Assembly: GCA_009782565.1 (NCBI GenBank)
Contig: WRIU01000004.1
Location: forward strand, 147,187-211,186
Length of the DNA: 64,000 nt
Direction of reading: 5' to 3'
Source: Betaproteobacteria bacterium
GTDB taxonomy: Bacteria; Pseudomonadota; Gammaproteobacteria; Burkholderiales; Rhodocyclaceae
A program made the translations under genes and the position numbers. Each line of letters begins with the position of its first letter. The first letter of the stretch is position 1. Below, one piece after another: positions 38,975 to 48,372 of the stretch. The notes beneath the pieces were generated by a model. It was not told the origin of the DNA, made no database searches, and worked only from the letters and a program-made list of their open reading frames with translations.

Positions 38975-39625
38975 TTACGCTACGGAGCTGGGCTGGTTGG
39001 GGTCGATCCGCCTGACCGCATGCTCCAATTCATTCATGAACTCATCGCCTTCCATTCGAATCTGGTTGCCCATCTCACGAACTTCGCTCGTCAGAAATTT
39101 TGTGCGTTCGACAAGCGATAGTATTTCACCGGAGATGACGGAAAAACCGTCTTGCCGTAAACGTACGGACTCGATTGCGGCATTGAGGGAAAACAGGTTG
39201 GTCTGATCTGCCGCTATCTGGCGTATTCCTTCGTTCAACACGTCCATGCGGCCATTGATGGCTCGGGTCTTGACTTGGAAGGACTGAAGCAGCTTATGCA
39301 ACTCGTCTATGACCACACTGAACGCCACCACGATCTCACCGCTTTCATTACCGGGATGGACAACTAAACCATTTTCGTCCCTGGTTCGTTTCAACAGGGC
39401 GTGGACTTCTTCAATTGGTTTTTTGGATACGACCTTGATCGAGAAGAAAATCAGTCCCAAGGCCACAAATGAAAGTAAAGCGATGAAAATAATGATGAAA
39501 AAAACCTTATCGCTATTTACCTCTGCCTGTACCAGACCATTAACAGACAGTCCAGCACATAAAACTATTACAATGCCGATTAAAGCGGCAGCAGCATATA
39601 TATAAAGCTTATTACTGATATACAT
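38975..39625 (-). CDS. Short chemoreceptor-like membrane protein (degenerate MCP)
   Basis: 216 residues from MYISNKLYIY. Two membrane helices (about 5-28 and 39-62) are separated by only about a dozen residues, so there is no periplasmic sensor. A HAMP-like stretch (PIEEVHALLKR...NESGEIVVAF) follows, then one MCP hairpin-like segment, IAADQTNLFSLNAAIESVRLRQDGFSVISGEILSLVERT, matching the receptor tip but with two residues missing at the turn. Most methylation helices are absent. It may be a decayed chemoreceptor or a small signalling adaptor. It is more AT-rich than its surroundings. Confidence 0.75.
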   Translation of the reverse strand: MYISNKLYIYAAAALIGIVIVLCAGLSVNGLVQAEVNSDKVFFIIIFIALLSFVALGLIFFSIKVVSKKPIEEVHALLKRTRDENGLVVHPGNESGEIVVAFSVVIDELHKLLQSFQVKTRAINGRMDVLNEGIRQIAADQTNLFSLNAAIESVRLRQDGFSVISGEILSLVERTKFLTSEVREMGNQIRMEGDEFMNELEHAVRRIDPNQPSSVA

Positions 39626-39783
39626 ATTTTCCTTGACAGTGATTAAACACAACATATGCTTGAACGCAGATGTTGATTATTGTTAATTTCTCATATCTGC
39701 CAATTGCAGGAAATACTAATAGTATAACTACTAATATACAAACTGTCTCTGCATATTCCTCTAATGAAACCCTGAACAACCTT

Positions 39784-39858
39784 GGATTGCTTCGCTTCGC
39801 TCGCAATGACGCCCATTTTTTACCCGTCATTGCGAGGAGCAAAGTGACGAAGCAATCC
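39784..39858. repeat. Inverted repeat of the GTCATTGCGAG type
   Basis: The left arm begins GGATTGCTTCG and ends TCGCAATGACG; the right arm begins CGTCATTGCGAG and ends CGAAGCAATCC. The arms pair at both ends with a few unpaired bases in the middle. Sequences like this occur as dispersed intergenic palindromes in many unrelated bacterial genomes (established, from memory). Confidence 0.75.
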
Positions 39859-40020
39859 ATCAAAAGGGGTTATGCAAGGGTTCCTTAAATAGAAATAAAA
39901 TATAAATACACAAAATATTGTCACTCATATCATACAAAACAATAAGTATCCGCCCAGGAAATTTCAAAAACTGGCTGTTATGGCATCACCCCCGCATGGC
40001 GGTATCTATCGGCAAAATAG

Positions 40021-40172
40021 GGTAGTGTCTCAGTTTGAATTTCATGCGTTGTAGGGGCGGATGGCAATCCGCCCGCCATCGTAAATTTCCGCAGTCCGCT
40101 AACGGTTCGACGGGGCGATTGCCATCGCCCCCTACAGAAAATCGTCTCAAATATTCAAACTGAGGCACTGCC
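40021..40172. mobile_element. 152-bp MITE with 8-bp target duplication
   Basis: Terminal inverted repeats of 20 bp start GGTAGTGTCTCAG (left) and end CTGAGGCACTGCC (right), with two mismatches. The element is flanked by the direct repeat CAAAATAG at 40013-40020 and 40173-40180. Inside are two 8-bp-stem hairpins, GGGCGGAT/ATCCGCCC (40055-40074) and GGGGCGAT/ATCGCCCC (40112-40131). No ORF. It is a non-autonomous element; the source transposase is not in the window. Confidence 0.85.
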
Positions 40173-40239
40173 CAAAATAGGTTGAGCAGCGCCATCTTCG
40201 CCCAGATATGGCAGACTCGTCCCCTAAGTCTCTGCCAGG

Positions 40240-41253
40240 ATGCCGATGCACATCAAAACCCATTTCCCCTGCACACACAACCGCGTTTTCGACACCGGGA
40301 GCGGCACTGCCGAGCGCAGCACCTGGATCGTTACGTGGATTACCGCCGTAACGATGGTGGTTGAGATTGCCGCTGGATGGTGGTTCAACTCGATGGCCCT
40401 GCTGGCCGACGGCTGGCACATGAGCTCGCACACCCTGGCAATCGGGCTGTCTGCCGTAGCCTATGCGGCAGCGAGACGTTACGCGGGGGACTCCCGGTTT
40501 GCGTTCGGCACTTGGAAAATCGAAGTCCTGAGCGGTTTCGCCAGCGCCATTTTCCTGCTCGGCATCGCCGCGATGATGGTGGTCGGTTCTACGGAGCGGA
40601 TCATCTCGCCGCAACCCATCCATTACCGGGAAGCCATGCTGGTAGCCGTGCTTGGGCTGGCCGTCAACCTCGCCTGCGCGCTGATCCTCGCCCGCGCCCA
40701 GCACGGGCACGGGCACGCGCATAGCCACCACCACGCGCACGGCACGCACCACGATCTCAACATGAAATCGGCCTACATCCACGTCCTCACGGACGCGCTC
40801 ACCTCGGTGCTGGCCATCATCGCACTGGCGGGCGGATGGCTGTGGGGGTGGAATTGGCTCGATCCGGTCATGGGCATCATTGGGGCAATACTGGTCGCAA
40901 TCTGGGCAAAAGGACTCATCATCGAGACCGGAAAAGTGCTGCTGGACAGGGAAATGGACCACCCAATCGTCCACGAGATCATGGACTCCGTCGAAGCGGG
41001 CGACACACACATCAATGACCTGCATGTCTGGCGTGTCGGCAAAAACGCCTACTCCTGCGCCATTTCTGCAATCACCCATGACGCGGCGGTCACGCCTGCC
41101 GTCATCCGGGCGCGACTGGCAGCACACAGGGAAATCGTCCACTCGACGATCGAGCTATGCCCCTGCCCTCAGGGCCGCTCAAACAACGCTACCGACTCCA
41201 CATGCGAGGTATGCGGGAACATGTTGGCAATGCCCGCGCCACGTAAAACATAG
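40240..41253 (+). CDS. dmeF: CDF cation efflux protein, DmeF type
   Basis: 337 residues. DmeF exports Co(II)/Ni(II) and related divalent metals in exchange for protons. HNRVFD at the N-terminus and LLADGWHMSSHTLAIG in helix 2 are DmeF-type; a His-rich loop HGHGHAHSHHHAHGTHH lies near 154-170, and YIHVLTDALTSVLAI holds the second His/Asp metal-site pair. The C-terminus runs 85 nt into the rlmD 3' end on the opposite strand, adding about 28 residues after IELCPCPQG, including CEVCGN; that tail may be recent. A second ATG at 40246 is possible. Confidence 0.92.
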   Translation: MPMHIKTHFPCTHNRVFDTGSGTAERSTWIVTWITAVTMVVEIAAGWWFNSMALLADGWHMSSHTLAIGLSAVAYAAARRYAGDSRFAFGTWKIEVLSGFASAIFLLGIAAMMVVGSTERIISPQPIHYREAMLVAVLGLAVNLACALILARAQHGHGHAHSHHHAHGTHHDLNMKSAYIHVLTDALTSVLAIIALAGGWLWGWNWLDPVMGIIGAILVAIWAKGLIIETGKVLLDREMDHPIVHEIMDSVEAGDTHINDLHVWRVGKNAYSCAISAITHDAAVTPAVIRARLAAHREIVHSTIELCPCPQGRSNNATDSTCEVCGNMLAMPAPRKT

Positions 41254-42476
41254 CCCTTTTCCCGCACCAGCACAGCGGCGTCCCTGGCGAGCGTAGCGGG
41301 ATTGCACGACACGTAGACGATACGCGCGGGGGCGTGGCGCGGCTCAATGGCCTTGACCACGGCAATCGCGCCTTCGCGCGGAGGATCGAGCAACAACTTA
41401 TCGAAAGCGCCCAGCGCGACAAAGCTATCCCCGGTCATCTCGAACAGGTCGGCCACATAAAACACCGCATTCAATCCGTTGGTTTGGGCATTCGCTGTCG
41501 CGCGCGCCACCATCGCCGCGCTCCCCTCCACCCCCACCACCGTCGCGCCCCGGCGAGCGATGGGCAGGGTGAAATTGCCCAAGCCGCAAAACAAATCGCC
41601 AATCCGTTCCCCCGCTTGCGGGTCGAGCAACTGCATGGCGCGACGAACCAGCAAACGGTTGGTATGAACATTGACCTGCGTAAAATCGCTGGGGCGAAAC
41701 GCCAGGCGCACATCAAATTCAGGCAGGGAATAAAATAAATCGCACTCATCACCCATCAGCGGGCGCGCGCTCTCCGGCTGACCGGGCTGCTGCCAGACAC
41801 TCACCCCTGTAGCTTCGCCAAACGCTTGCAAGCGTTTCAGGTCCGCGCCGGAAAATGGCAATAAATTGCGAAACACCAGCACAGTAAGGGATTCGCCCGA
41901 CCCACGCTCCCCCATCGCCATTTCGATCTGCGGAACCCGGTCGGCAATCGAAAGCCCTTCCACCAACACACGCAAGCTGGGCAACATCGCCGAAACATGC
42001 GGCGGCAACACGGAACAGCTTGAAAGATCGGCAATATAACTCGAACGCTTCTCGTGAAACCCGATCAGCACCCCGCCCCGGCTCGGAACCTTCCGCACAC
42101 CAAGCCGGGCGCGCTGGCGATAAGCCCACGCTTGCCCAAGCATCGCCGGATAAATGATTTCGAGCCGGAGTTTGGCGATGTGCTGGAGGGCGTCCTCCAT
42201 CACCCGCTGTTTCACCGCCGCTTGCGCCGTTTGGTCGAGGTGCTGAAATGAACAGCCGCCACACACCCCGAAATGTGGGCAACGTGGCACGACCCGCAGC
42301 CCGCTCTCACGGAGGATACGCACGGCGCGCGCCTGTTCGTAAGTAGGCCGGACACGCAGGGATTCATACTCGACGGTCTCCCCCGGCAGCGCGCCCTCAA
42401 TGAATACCACCTTGCCTTCCGCTCGCGCGACGCCACGGCTCTCAAAGTCAAGGGATTCGACGAAGGCGATTGGCAT
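41169..42476 (-). CDS. rlmD: 23S rRNA (uracil-1939-C5)-methyltransferase
   Basis: 435 residues from MPIAFVESLDFESRGVAR, a TRAM domain. The 4Fe-4S Cys are Cys66, Cys72 and Cys75 (RCPHFGVCGGCSFQ) with a fourth in DLSSCSVLPP. SAM binding is LFCGLGNFTLPIARRGATVVGVE; LLDPPREGA and the catalytic Cys in YVSCNPATLARD complete the set. It methylates U1939 of 23S rRNA. It ends ANMFPHTSHVESVALFERP, the normal family end, so the overlap with dmeF is an extension of dmeF, not of rlmD. Confidence 0.95.
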   Translation of the reverse strand: MPIAFVESLDFESRGVARAEGKVVFIEGALPGETVEYESLRVRPTYEQARAVRILRESGLRVVPRCPHFGVCGGCSFQHLDQTAQAAVKQRVMEDALQHIAKLRLEIIYPAMLGQAWAYRQRARLGVRKVPSRGGVLIGFHEKRSSYIADLSSCSVLPPHVSAMLPSLRVLVEGLSIADRVPQIEMAMGERGSGESLTVLVFRNLLPFSGADLKRLQAFGEATGVSVWQQPGQPESARPLMGDECDLFYSLPEFDVRLAFRPSDFTQVNVHTNRLLVRRAMQLLDPQAGERIGDLFCGLGNFTLPIARRGATVVGVEGSAAMVARATANAQTNGLNAVFYVADLFEMTGDSFVALGAFDKLLLDPPREGAIAVVKAIEPRHAPARIVYVSCNPATLARDAAVLVREKGYVLRGAGIANMFPHTSHVESVALFERP

Positions 42477-42496
42477 AAAAAACCAGGGCGGCACCG

Positions 42497-44137
42497 TCAA
42501 TTACTAAACAGTTCTTTTGTCCGGCAGTTTTTGAAAAAATCTAATTCCTTATCATATGTATATGTTTTTATTTCTAATAATCCGATAACAGAATGATACA
42601 AATTATCGTGCGTGAAGGTATTTTTGGCCGCATCTTTACGCAGACACTCATAATCCACATAATCCCAGCGCTTCATTGTTTCATTCATCCATAAAACCAT
42701 AGGAACATGTTTTTGCTCTTTGGGAGCCAGTTTATAAGGGAAGCCATGCAGATAAACGTTATTTTCACCCAAAGACTCTCCATGATCGGATACATAGATC
42801 AGTCCGGACTCATATTCCGGATGCTCTTTTAACATATCAATCACAGAAGATACAATATAATCCGTATAGAGGATCGTATTATCATAGGTGTTAATCACCT
42901 GCTCTCGCGTACAGTTCTGAATATCAGCCGTATCGCAAGTCGGCATGAATTTCTTAAAATTTTCTGGGTAACGCTTATAATAGGTCGGCCCATGACTGCC
43001 CATCGTATGTAAAACAATAACAGTATCTTCTTTTATATTAGAAAGAATATCCGGCAAAACGTCTAACAAAGCCTCATCATAGCAATATTTGCCATTACAG
43101 TATTTAGGATTGTTAATTTCAACCATATTTTTAACTTCAACACGCCTACAAACTTCTTTACATCCATCGTCGTTTTCGAGCCACAGAATTTTATATCCAG
43201 CCGTTCGCAAAATATCCAACAAATTTTCCGAGTACTTGGCATCCGCCACATCAAAATTTGTGCGTTTCAAATGCGAAAACATACAAGGCAAAGAAACCGC
43301 TGTCGCCGTTCCGCAAGAAGCAACTTCCTTAAAATGAATAATATCCTGTTTTTTCAAAAGAGGATTTGTTTCTTTTTCATACCCATACAACGAGAAGTTT
43401 TTAGCGCGAGCCGTTTCTCCCAGCACAAAAAGCAGTACCGTAATATTTGGGTCTTCAAATGGAGCATGTGAAGCGTTTTCATCCAAACGTTCGAATTCTC
43501 TTTTTGATAGACCCTGTCTTTTGAAATAAAGCACAGTTGAGTAAGTGTAGTTAATGGTATTTAATATCTTACGCACCTCTCTGTTATTTCGCGTGAATGA
43601 AGCATACTCTTTATAGGAAACCGCTATAAACCCTCCAACAACCAACAAAGCAACCAGGGGAAAAACAATTCTCTTGATTACTTCTTTATCCAATGGTTGA
43701 TACTTGATTTTTGTGGCAACAACAAGAACAGCAGGTATAAAACCCGTCACAAAAAACCAAGCAAGGAAAGGAAAACCAATTAAATCAAATGCCTCGCGTG
43801 TATTTGTTTCAAAGGCATTACGTACCATATCCACATCAATATATACACCCAAATCATACATAAAATAGTTCGTTGCACTTGAGATCAGCAGAAAGAAAAT
43901 CAATAACGGTTTTCCAATATAAGGCTGTATAATCAAATTAAAGAAAACATACAGCGGCACAAAAGCAAAAATCGGCAATGAAAGCGCAAACACAAACACT
44001 GAAAAATTGGCAATCTCAACATTATTAAAGATGAAACGCCAAAAACTACAATTTAGAACAAAAGCAAAATAAAAACTGGTCAGTAAAATAAAGCTATCAC
44101 TTTTAATGACCAGGTTCTGTTTAATTTTTTTGAACAC
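42497..44137 (-). CDS. eptA: Lipid A phosphoethanolamine transferase (EptA family)
   Basis: 546 residues: about five N-terminal membrane helices, then a periplasmic sulfatase-like domain. Zinc and catalytic residues are visible: Glu241 in VLGETARAKNFSLYGY, the probable nucleophile Thr279 in SCGTATAVSLPCMFSHL, and YVSDHGESLGENNVYLHGFPY with Asp/His ligands. Several Cys pairs would form disulfides. The family adds phosphoethanolamine to lipid A and can lower polymyxin susceptibility (the MCR enzymes belong here). Very AT-rich, and placed 3 bp after alaS and 20 bp before rlmD, so it looks acquired. Confidence 0.92.
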   Translation of the reverse strand: MFKKIKQNLVIKSDSFILLTSFYFAFVLNCSFWRFIFNNVEIANFSVFVFALSLPIFAFVPLYVFFNLIIQPYIGKPLLIFFLLISSATNYFMYDLGVYIDVDMVRNAFETNTREAFDLIGFPFLAWFFVTGFIPAVLVVATKIKYQPLDKEVIKRIVFPLVALLVVGGFIAVSYKEYASFTRNNREVRKILNTINYTYSTVLYFKRQGLSKREFERLDENASHAPFEDPNITVLLFVLGETARAKNFSLYGYEKETNPLLKKQDIIHFKEVASCGTATAVSLPCMFSHLKRTNFDVADAKYSENLLDILRTAGYKILWLENDDGCKEVCRRVEVKNMVEINNPKYCNGKYCYDEALLDVLPDILSNIKEDTVIVLHTMGSHGPTYYKRYPENFKKFMPTCDTADIQNCTREQVINTYDNTILYTDYIVSSVIDMLKEHPEYESGLIYVSDHGESLGENNVYLHGFPYKLAPKEQKHVPMVLWMNETMKRWDYVDYECLRKDAAKNTFTHDNLYHSVIGLLEIKTYTYDKELDFFKNCRTKELFSN

Positions 44138-44140
44138 TTG

Positions 44141-46789
44141 CTACTGCCTATCCGTTCTTTTACTGAGGCATGTCCCCTTCACCCATTCCCCCACACTCCC
44201 CAGCGCCTGCGCCAATTTCCCAGGCTCCGTCCCTCCGGCCTGTGCCATATCCGGCCTGCCACCGCCTTTGCCGCCAACTTGCTGCGCTACGAAGTTCACC
44301 AATTCCCCCGCCTTGAACCTGCCCGTCAAATCCGCAGTCACCCCTGCAATGAGGCTCACTTTTTCGTCTCGGACAGTAGCGAGTGCGATAATGGCAGATT
44401 TGAGTTTATCTTTGAGTTTATCGAGCGTTTCACGCAAAGTCGCGGGGTCGATGCCTTCCAACGTAGCGGTGAGGAGCTTCGCGCCTCCCTCGATTTCAAC
44501 CGCCTGAGCGGCGAGGTCGTCGATTTGGCTGCCCGCGAGTTTCGATTTCAGGCGGGCGATTTCCTTTTCCAATGCGCGGACATTTTCCAGCAACCCGGCG
44601 ACACGCTCGGCGGCATCGAAGGGTTGGGTTTTGAGGAGGGCGGAGATGCCTTCCACGCGGCGTTCCTGTTCCTGCGCGTAAGCGAGCGCGTTCATGCCGG
44701 TCACGGCTTCGATGCGGCGCACACCCGCAGCAATGCCCGACTCTGAAAGAACCTTGAAAAAGCCGATGTCCCCGGTACGGGCCACATGCGTACCGCCACA
44801 AAGTTCCTTGGACGTACCAATGCTGAGTACGCGGACAGTTTCGCCGTATTTTTCGCCAAAGAGCATCATCGCGCCGGATTTCTGCGCGGCTTCCAAGGGC
44901 ATGAGGTCTGCCTGATTAGCAGTGTTCGCCAGAATTTCGGCAGTAACAAGCCCTTCCACTTCGCGGATTTCCTCTGCCGTCATCGGCGCGTGGTGCGCGA
45001 AGTCGAAACGGGTTTTGCCGGGATCGACAGATGAGCCTTTCTGCTGGACGTGGCCGCCCAACACTTCCCGCAACGCCTTGTGCATGAGGTGCGTGACGGA
45101 GTGGTTGCGGGCGGTGGCGGCGCGGGCGGCGGAGTCTACTCTGGCGCTGATCTTGTCGCCTGTACGCAATGCGCCGGTTTTGACGATGCCATGCTGGCCG
45201 AACACAGCCGCCTGAATTTTCTGGGTGTCTTCGACGGCGAAGATGCCCGCCGCGCCCCGAAGTTCGCCCCGGTCGCCGACCTGACCGCCGGATTCGGCGT
45301 AGAAGGGGGTGTTATCGAGCACGACGACGCCAAGATCGCCTTCACGCAAGGTATCGACGGCAACCCCGTCCCGGTAGAGTTTGATGATTTCGGCGTCACA
45401 CTCCAGCGAGTCGTAACCGTGAAAGACGGTTTCCGCGCCCTTGTAATCGAGGCTGGCCGTTATCCGGAATTTGCCCGCCGCGCGCGCCTGTTCCTTTTGC
45501 CGCGCCATCGCGGCATCAAACGCGGCGGTATCGACACTCACCCCCTGTTCGCGGCACACGTCGGCGGTGAGGTCTAGCGGAAAGCCGTAGGTGTCGTGCA
45601 GCTTAAAGGCAAGTTCGCCATCGAAGCAGGTACGCCCCTCTTCCTTCATTCCGGCCAGTCCGGCCTCCAGGATTGCCATGCCGTTTTCGATGGTGACGAA
45701 GAAGCGCTCTTCCTCGGCCTTCAATACTTCCATGACTCGCTTTTCACCGGCGGACAGTTCCGGGAAGGCCGCGCCCATTTCGCGGACGAGATCGGGCACG
45801 AGACGATGGAAAAACGCCGCGCGCGCGCCGAGTTTGTAGCCGTGCCGGATCGCGCGGCGGATGATGCGGCGAAGCACGTAGCCGCGCCCCTCGTTGCTGG
45901 GAATAACGCCATCGGCAACCAGAAAGGCACAGGCGCGGATGTGATCGGCCAGCACCCGTAGGCTTGGGCTTGCCATGTCGGCGGCGGAAGTTTCACGCGC
46001 CGCCGCCTGGATAAGACTCTGGAAAAGATCGATTTCGTAATTGGAATGCACGCCCTGCAATACGGCGGAAATACGCTCCAGCCCCATGCCGGTATCCACG
46101 CTTGGGCGAGGCAGCGGGTGCATCACACCCGCTTCGTCGCGGTTGAACTGCATGAAGACGTTGTTCCAGATTTCGATGTAGCGGTCGCCATCCTCATCCG
46201 GTGTACCTGGCAGCCCGCCGGGAATTTCCGGGCCGTGGTCATAGAAAATTTCGGTACAGGGGCCGCAGGGGCCGGTATCTCCCATCATCCAAAAATTGTC
46301 GGAGGCGTAACGCGCACCTTTGTTGTCGCCGATGCGGATGACACGCTCCGGGGCAAGCCCCACTTCTTTCGTCCAGATGTCGAATGCCTCGTCATCCTCG
46401 GCATAGACGGAGACATAGAGCCTTGCCGGTGGCAACCCGAAGACTTCGGTGAGCAATTCCCAGGCGTAGAGGATGGCGTCGCGCTTGAAGTAGTCGCCGA
46501 AGGAAAAATTGCCGAGCATCTCGAAAAAGGTGTGATGCCGGGCGGTGTAGCCGACGTTTTCCAGATCGTTGTGCTTGCCGCCCGCCCGCACGCACTTCTG
46601 CGAGGTCGTCGCGCGGTTATAAGGGCGCTTGTCGAAACCGAGGAACACATCCTTGAACTGGTTCATGCCCGCGTTGGTGAAGAGCAAGGTGGGATCATCA
46701 ACGGGCACGAGCGAACTGGAGGCTACGACCCGGTGGCCTTTCGACTCAAAAAATTTCAGGAACTGTTCGCGAATTTCGGCGGATTTCAT
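44141..46789 (-). CDS. alaS: Alanyl-tRNA synthetase
   Basis: 882 residues. The class II core has [27 protein letters not shown] and [42 protein letters not shown]. The editing domain has [24 protein letters not shown] and the CGGTHV motif, and a C-Ala oligomerisation domain ends the protein. I took the ATG at 46789 ([15 protein letters not shown]), the family start. It charges tRNA-Ala and clears Ser/Gly mischarging. The eptA gene follows directly. Confidence 0.97.
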   Translation of the reverse strand: MKSAEIREQFLKFFESKGHRVVASSSLVPVDDPTLLFTNAGMNQFKDVFLGFDKRPYNRATTSQKCVRAGGKHNDLENVGYTARHHTFFEMLGNFSFGDYFKRDAILYAWELLTEVFGLPPARLYVSVYAEDDEAFDIWTKEVGLAPERVIRIGDNKGARYASDNFWMMGDTGPCGPCTEIFYDHGPEIPGGLPGTPDEDGDRYIEIWNNVFMQFNRDEAGVMHPLPRPSVDTGMGLERISAVLQGVHSNYEIDLFQSLIQAAARETSAADMASPSLRVLADHIRACAFLVADGVIPSNEGRGYVLRRIIRRAIRHGYKLGARAAFFHRLVPDLVREMGAAFPELSAGEKRVMEVLKAEEERFFVTIENGMAILEAGLAGMKEEGRTCFDGELAFKLHDTYGFPLDLTADVCREQGVSVDTAAFDAAMARQKEQARAAGKFRITASLDYKGAETVFHGYDSLECDAEIIKLYRDGVAVDTLREGDLGVVVLDNTPFYAESGGQVGDRGELRGAAGIFAVEDTQKIQAAVFGQHGIVKTGALRTGDKISARVDSAARAATARNHSVTHLMHKALREVLGGHVQQKGSSVDPGKTRFDFAHHAPMTAEEIREVEGLVTAEILANTANQADLMPLEAAQKSGAMMLFGEKYGETVRVLSIGTSKELCGGTHVARTGDIGFFKVLSESGIAAGVRRIEAVTGMNALAYAQEQERRVEGISALLKTQPFDAAERVAGLLENVRALEKEIARLKSKLAGSQIDDLAAQAVEIEGGAKLLTATLEGIDPATLRETLDKLKDKLKSAIIALATVRDEKVSLIAGVTADLTGRFKAGELVNFVAQQVGGKGGGRPDMAQAGGTEPGKLAQALGSVGEWVKGTCLSKRTDRQ

Positions 46790-46917
46790 GGGGGGCGCTC
46801 TTGCAGAATCTAGCTCGATCAATGTGAATGACCCGGCTCTGAGCCACGGGCACAATTTGTCAGTTTATCATGCGAGCCAAGCTGGCAAAAATCGTCACTA
46901 CCCAACAGGAAAAACGT

Positions 46918-47481
46918 ATGGGACACCGCATCTCGAAGATTTACACCCGCACCGGCGATGCCGGTCAGACGGGGCTGGGCGATGGCCGCCGCGTCCCGAA
47001 AAGCGACGCGCGCATTCACGCGATTGGCGAGATTGACGAGACCAACACCACGCTTGGCCTGTTGCTCACGGAAGAACTGCCATTTGATGCCCGCGCGCTC
47101 CTCACCAACGTACAGCACGACCTGTTCGACCTGGGCGGCGAAGTCTGCATCCCCGGCATGAGCATGATTACCACGCAGCAGGTGGAACGGCTGGAAAAAG
47201 CCATCGACCACTACAACGCCGGGTTGGAACCGCTCAAGGATTTCATCCTCCCTGGCGGCTCCCGCGCCGCCGCGCAAGTTCATCATGCCCGCGCCGTCTG
47301 CCGCCGCGCCGAACGCGCGCTGGTGGCGCTGGCGCAAGCCGAAACCGTCAACGACGGCGCACGCCAGTATCTCAACCGCCTCTCGGATTTATTGTTCGTG
47401 CTCGGCCGCGTATTCAACCGCGCGGCGGGGCATGGGGATGTGTTGTGGAAAAAGAGGAAGAACGCGGGGGAAGCACAGTAA
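46918..47481 (+). CDS. ATP:cob(I)alamin adenosyltransferase, PduO type
   Basis: 187 residues. MGHRISKIYTRTGDAGQTGLGDGRRVPKSD is the PduO/MMAB ATP-binding signature; FILPGGSRAAAQVHHARAVCRRAERALV and YLNRLSDLLFVLGRVFNR carry the conserved Arg/Asn residues. It makes adenosylcobalamin from cob(I)alamin. I chose the ATG at 46918 with AGGA upstream. No B12-dependent enzyme or cobalamin riboswitch is seen nearby. It diverges from alaS. Confidence 0.94.
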   Translation: MGHRISKIYTRTGDAGQTGLGDGRRVPKSDARIHAIGEIDETNTTLGLLLTEELPFDARALLTNVQHDLFDLGGEVCIPGMSMITTQQVERLEKAIDHYNAGLEPLKDFILPGGSRAAAQVHHARAVCRRAERALVALAQAETVNDGARQYLNRLSDLLFVLGRVFNRAAGHGDVLWKKRKNAGEAQ

Positions 47482-47576
47482 CTGGCTATTTGCGCGGCAG
47501 TGCTTTACGCGGCTATCTTCCCCTGCATCCAGCCAACATCGTCACATATCAAAACAACGGGACGATGCAAAATAAC

Positions 47577-47651
47577 GGGACGATTGCCATCGTCCCCTAC
47601 ATCCAATTGACATCGTCCGATGTTTTCGTAGGGGCGGATGGTAATCCGCCC
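47577..47651. repeat. Two hairpins related to the MITE interior
   Basis: GGGACGAT-TGCC-ATCGTCCC at 47577-47596 and GGGCGGAT-GGTA-ATCCGCCC at 47632-47651. They match the two internal MITE hairpins (40112-40131 and 40055-40074) but in swapped order, and the first differs by a compensated base pair. AACGGGACGAT is also directly repeated just upstream. No terminal repeats like those of the MITE are seen here. Confidence 0.7.
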
Positions 47652-47698
47652 CCACAATTTTCCTCTCCCTTGTCGAGGAGGGGGAGTTTTGTACAACT

Positions 47699-47720
47699 AC
47701 TTGAACAGAAAACGCTCTAG
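47699..47720 (-). repeat. Dispersed 22-bp repeat, copy 2 (inverted)
   Basis: Exact reverse complement of 30024-30045. It overlaps the stop codon of the Yip1-family gene. Adjacent C-rich DNA (GAGGAGGGGGAG) parallels the C-rich flank of copy 1. Confidence 0.75.
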
Positions 47721-48316
47721 CTCGGAGGCATCTGGTATGAGGGGCCAAACATTGCGCCGACGGCACCAACAGCGGCAGATATGATGAAAGAAGCCACGAT
47801 GGCGCAAACGATAACGGCTAAACAGAAGACTGTTTTCTTTTCTTCCGGCACTTTCATCAGTTTCGGCAAACCCAACCAGTAAAGCACCAGCGAATAAATA
47901 CCAGCCAGTAGCGCGATGGGGGAAAGTGCCGGAACGATCAAGAGAATCGACGCAACCCACACCGGCGTCATGCTATAAACGGCGACTTTGAGCGCCTGAA
48001 CCAGATTGGGTTGACCATCGAACTTCGGCGTCAGCGCAAAGATGACCTGTGCAATAACGTAGAGCATGACGAGGCCAAAAACATAGCCTATAACCGCCAA
48101 AACCAGCCCGGAAACGATGGGCACTCTGATCGTCATTCCAAGCAGCGATACCCCGACGAGCGAATTGCCGATGAAACCGGCAACCGCTGGAATAATCGCC
48201 AAAAGAACAGCATATTGAGTATAAAGGCTATTGACGGAAGCATTCTCTCCGTCGATCACACCCCACTCCTGAACCGGCGACAGTAGAATGTTTTTGATTC
48301 GAGCAACGATATTCAC
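47717..48316 (-). CDS. Yip1-family membrane protein
   Basis: 199 residues from a GTG at 48316, with AAGGAGG five bases upstream; longer in-frame starts read through that SD. The protein starts VNIVARIKNILLSPVQEWGVI and has about five membrane helices (VPIVSGLVLAVIGYVFGLVMLYVIAQVIF, ALLAGIYSLVLYWLG and others), the bacterial Yip1/DUF1282 pattern. Function in bacteria is not established. Its stop lies within the dispersed repeat at 47699-47720. Confidence 0.82.
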   Translation of the reverse strand: MNIVARIKNILLSPVQEWGVIDGENASVNSLYTQYAVLLAIIPAVAGFIGNSLVGVSLLGMTIRVPIVSGLVLAVIGYVFGLVMLYVIAQVIFALTPKFDGQPNLVQALKVAVYSMTPVWVASILLIVPALSPIALLAGIYSLVLYWLGLPKLMKVPEEKKTVFCLAVIVCAIVASFIISAAVGAVGAMFGPSYQMPPS

Positions 48317-48372
48317 AAACACCTCCTTGTATCTCAAGAATTTGAGAATTTGAAATAATACTTATAACAGAC

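Larger units (their letters stand above)
39626..40239. other. AT-rich accessory gap with repeats
   Basis: 614 bp without a supportable gene. It contains AT-rich DNA upstream of the chemoreceptor-like gene, a REP-like inverted repeat (39784-39858) and a MITE (40021-40172). Composition differs sharply from the flanking mutL and dmeF. Confidence 0.7.
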
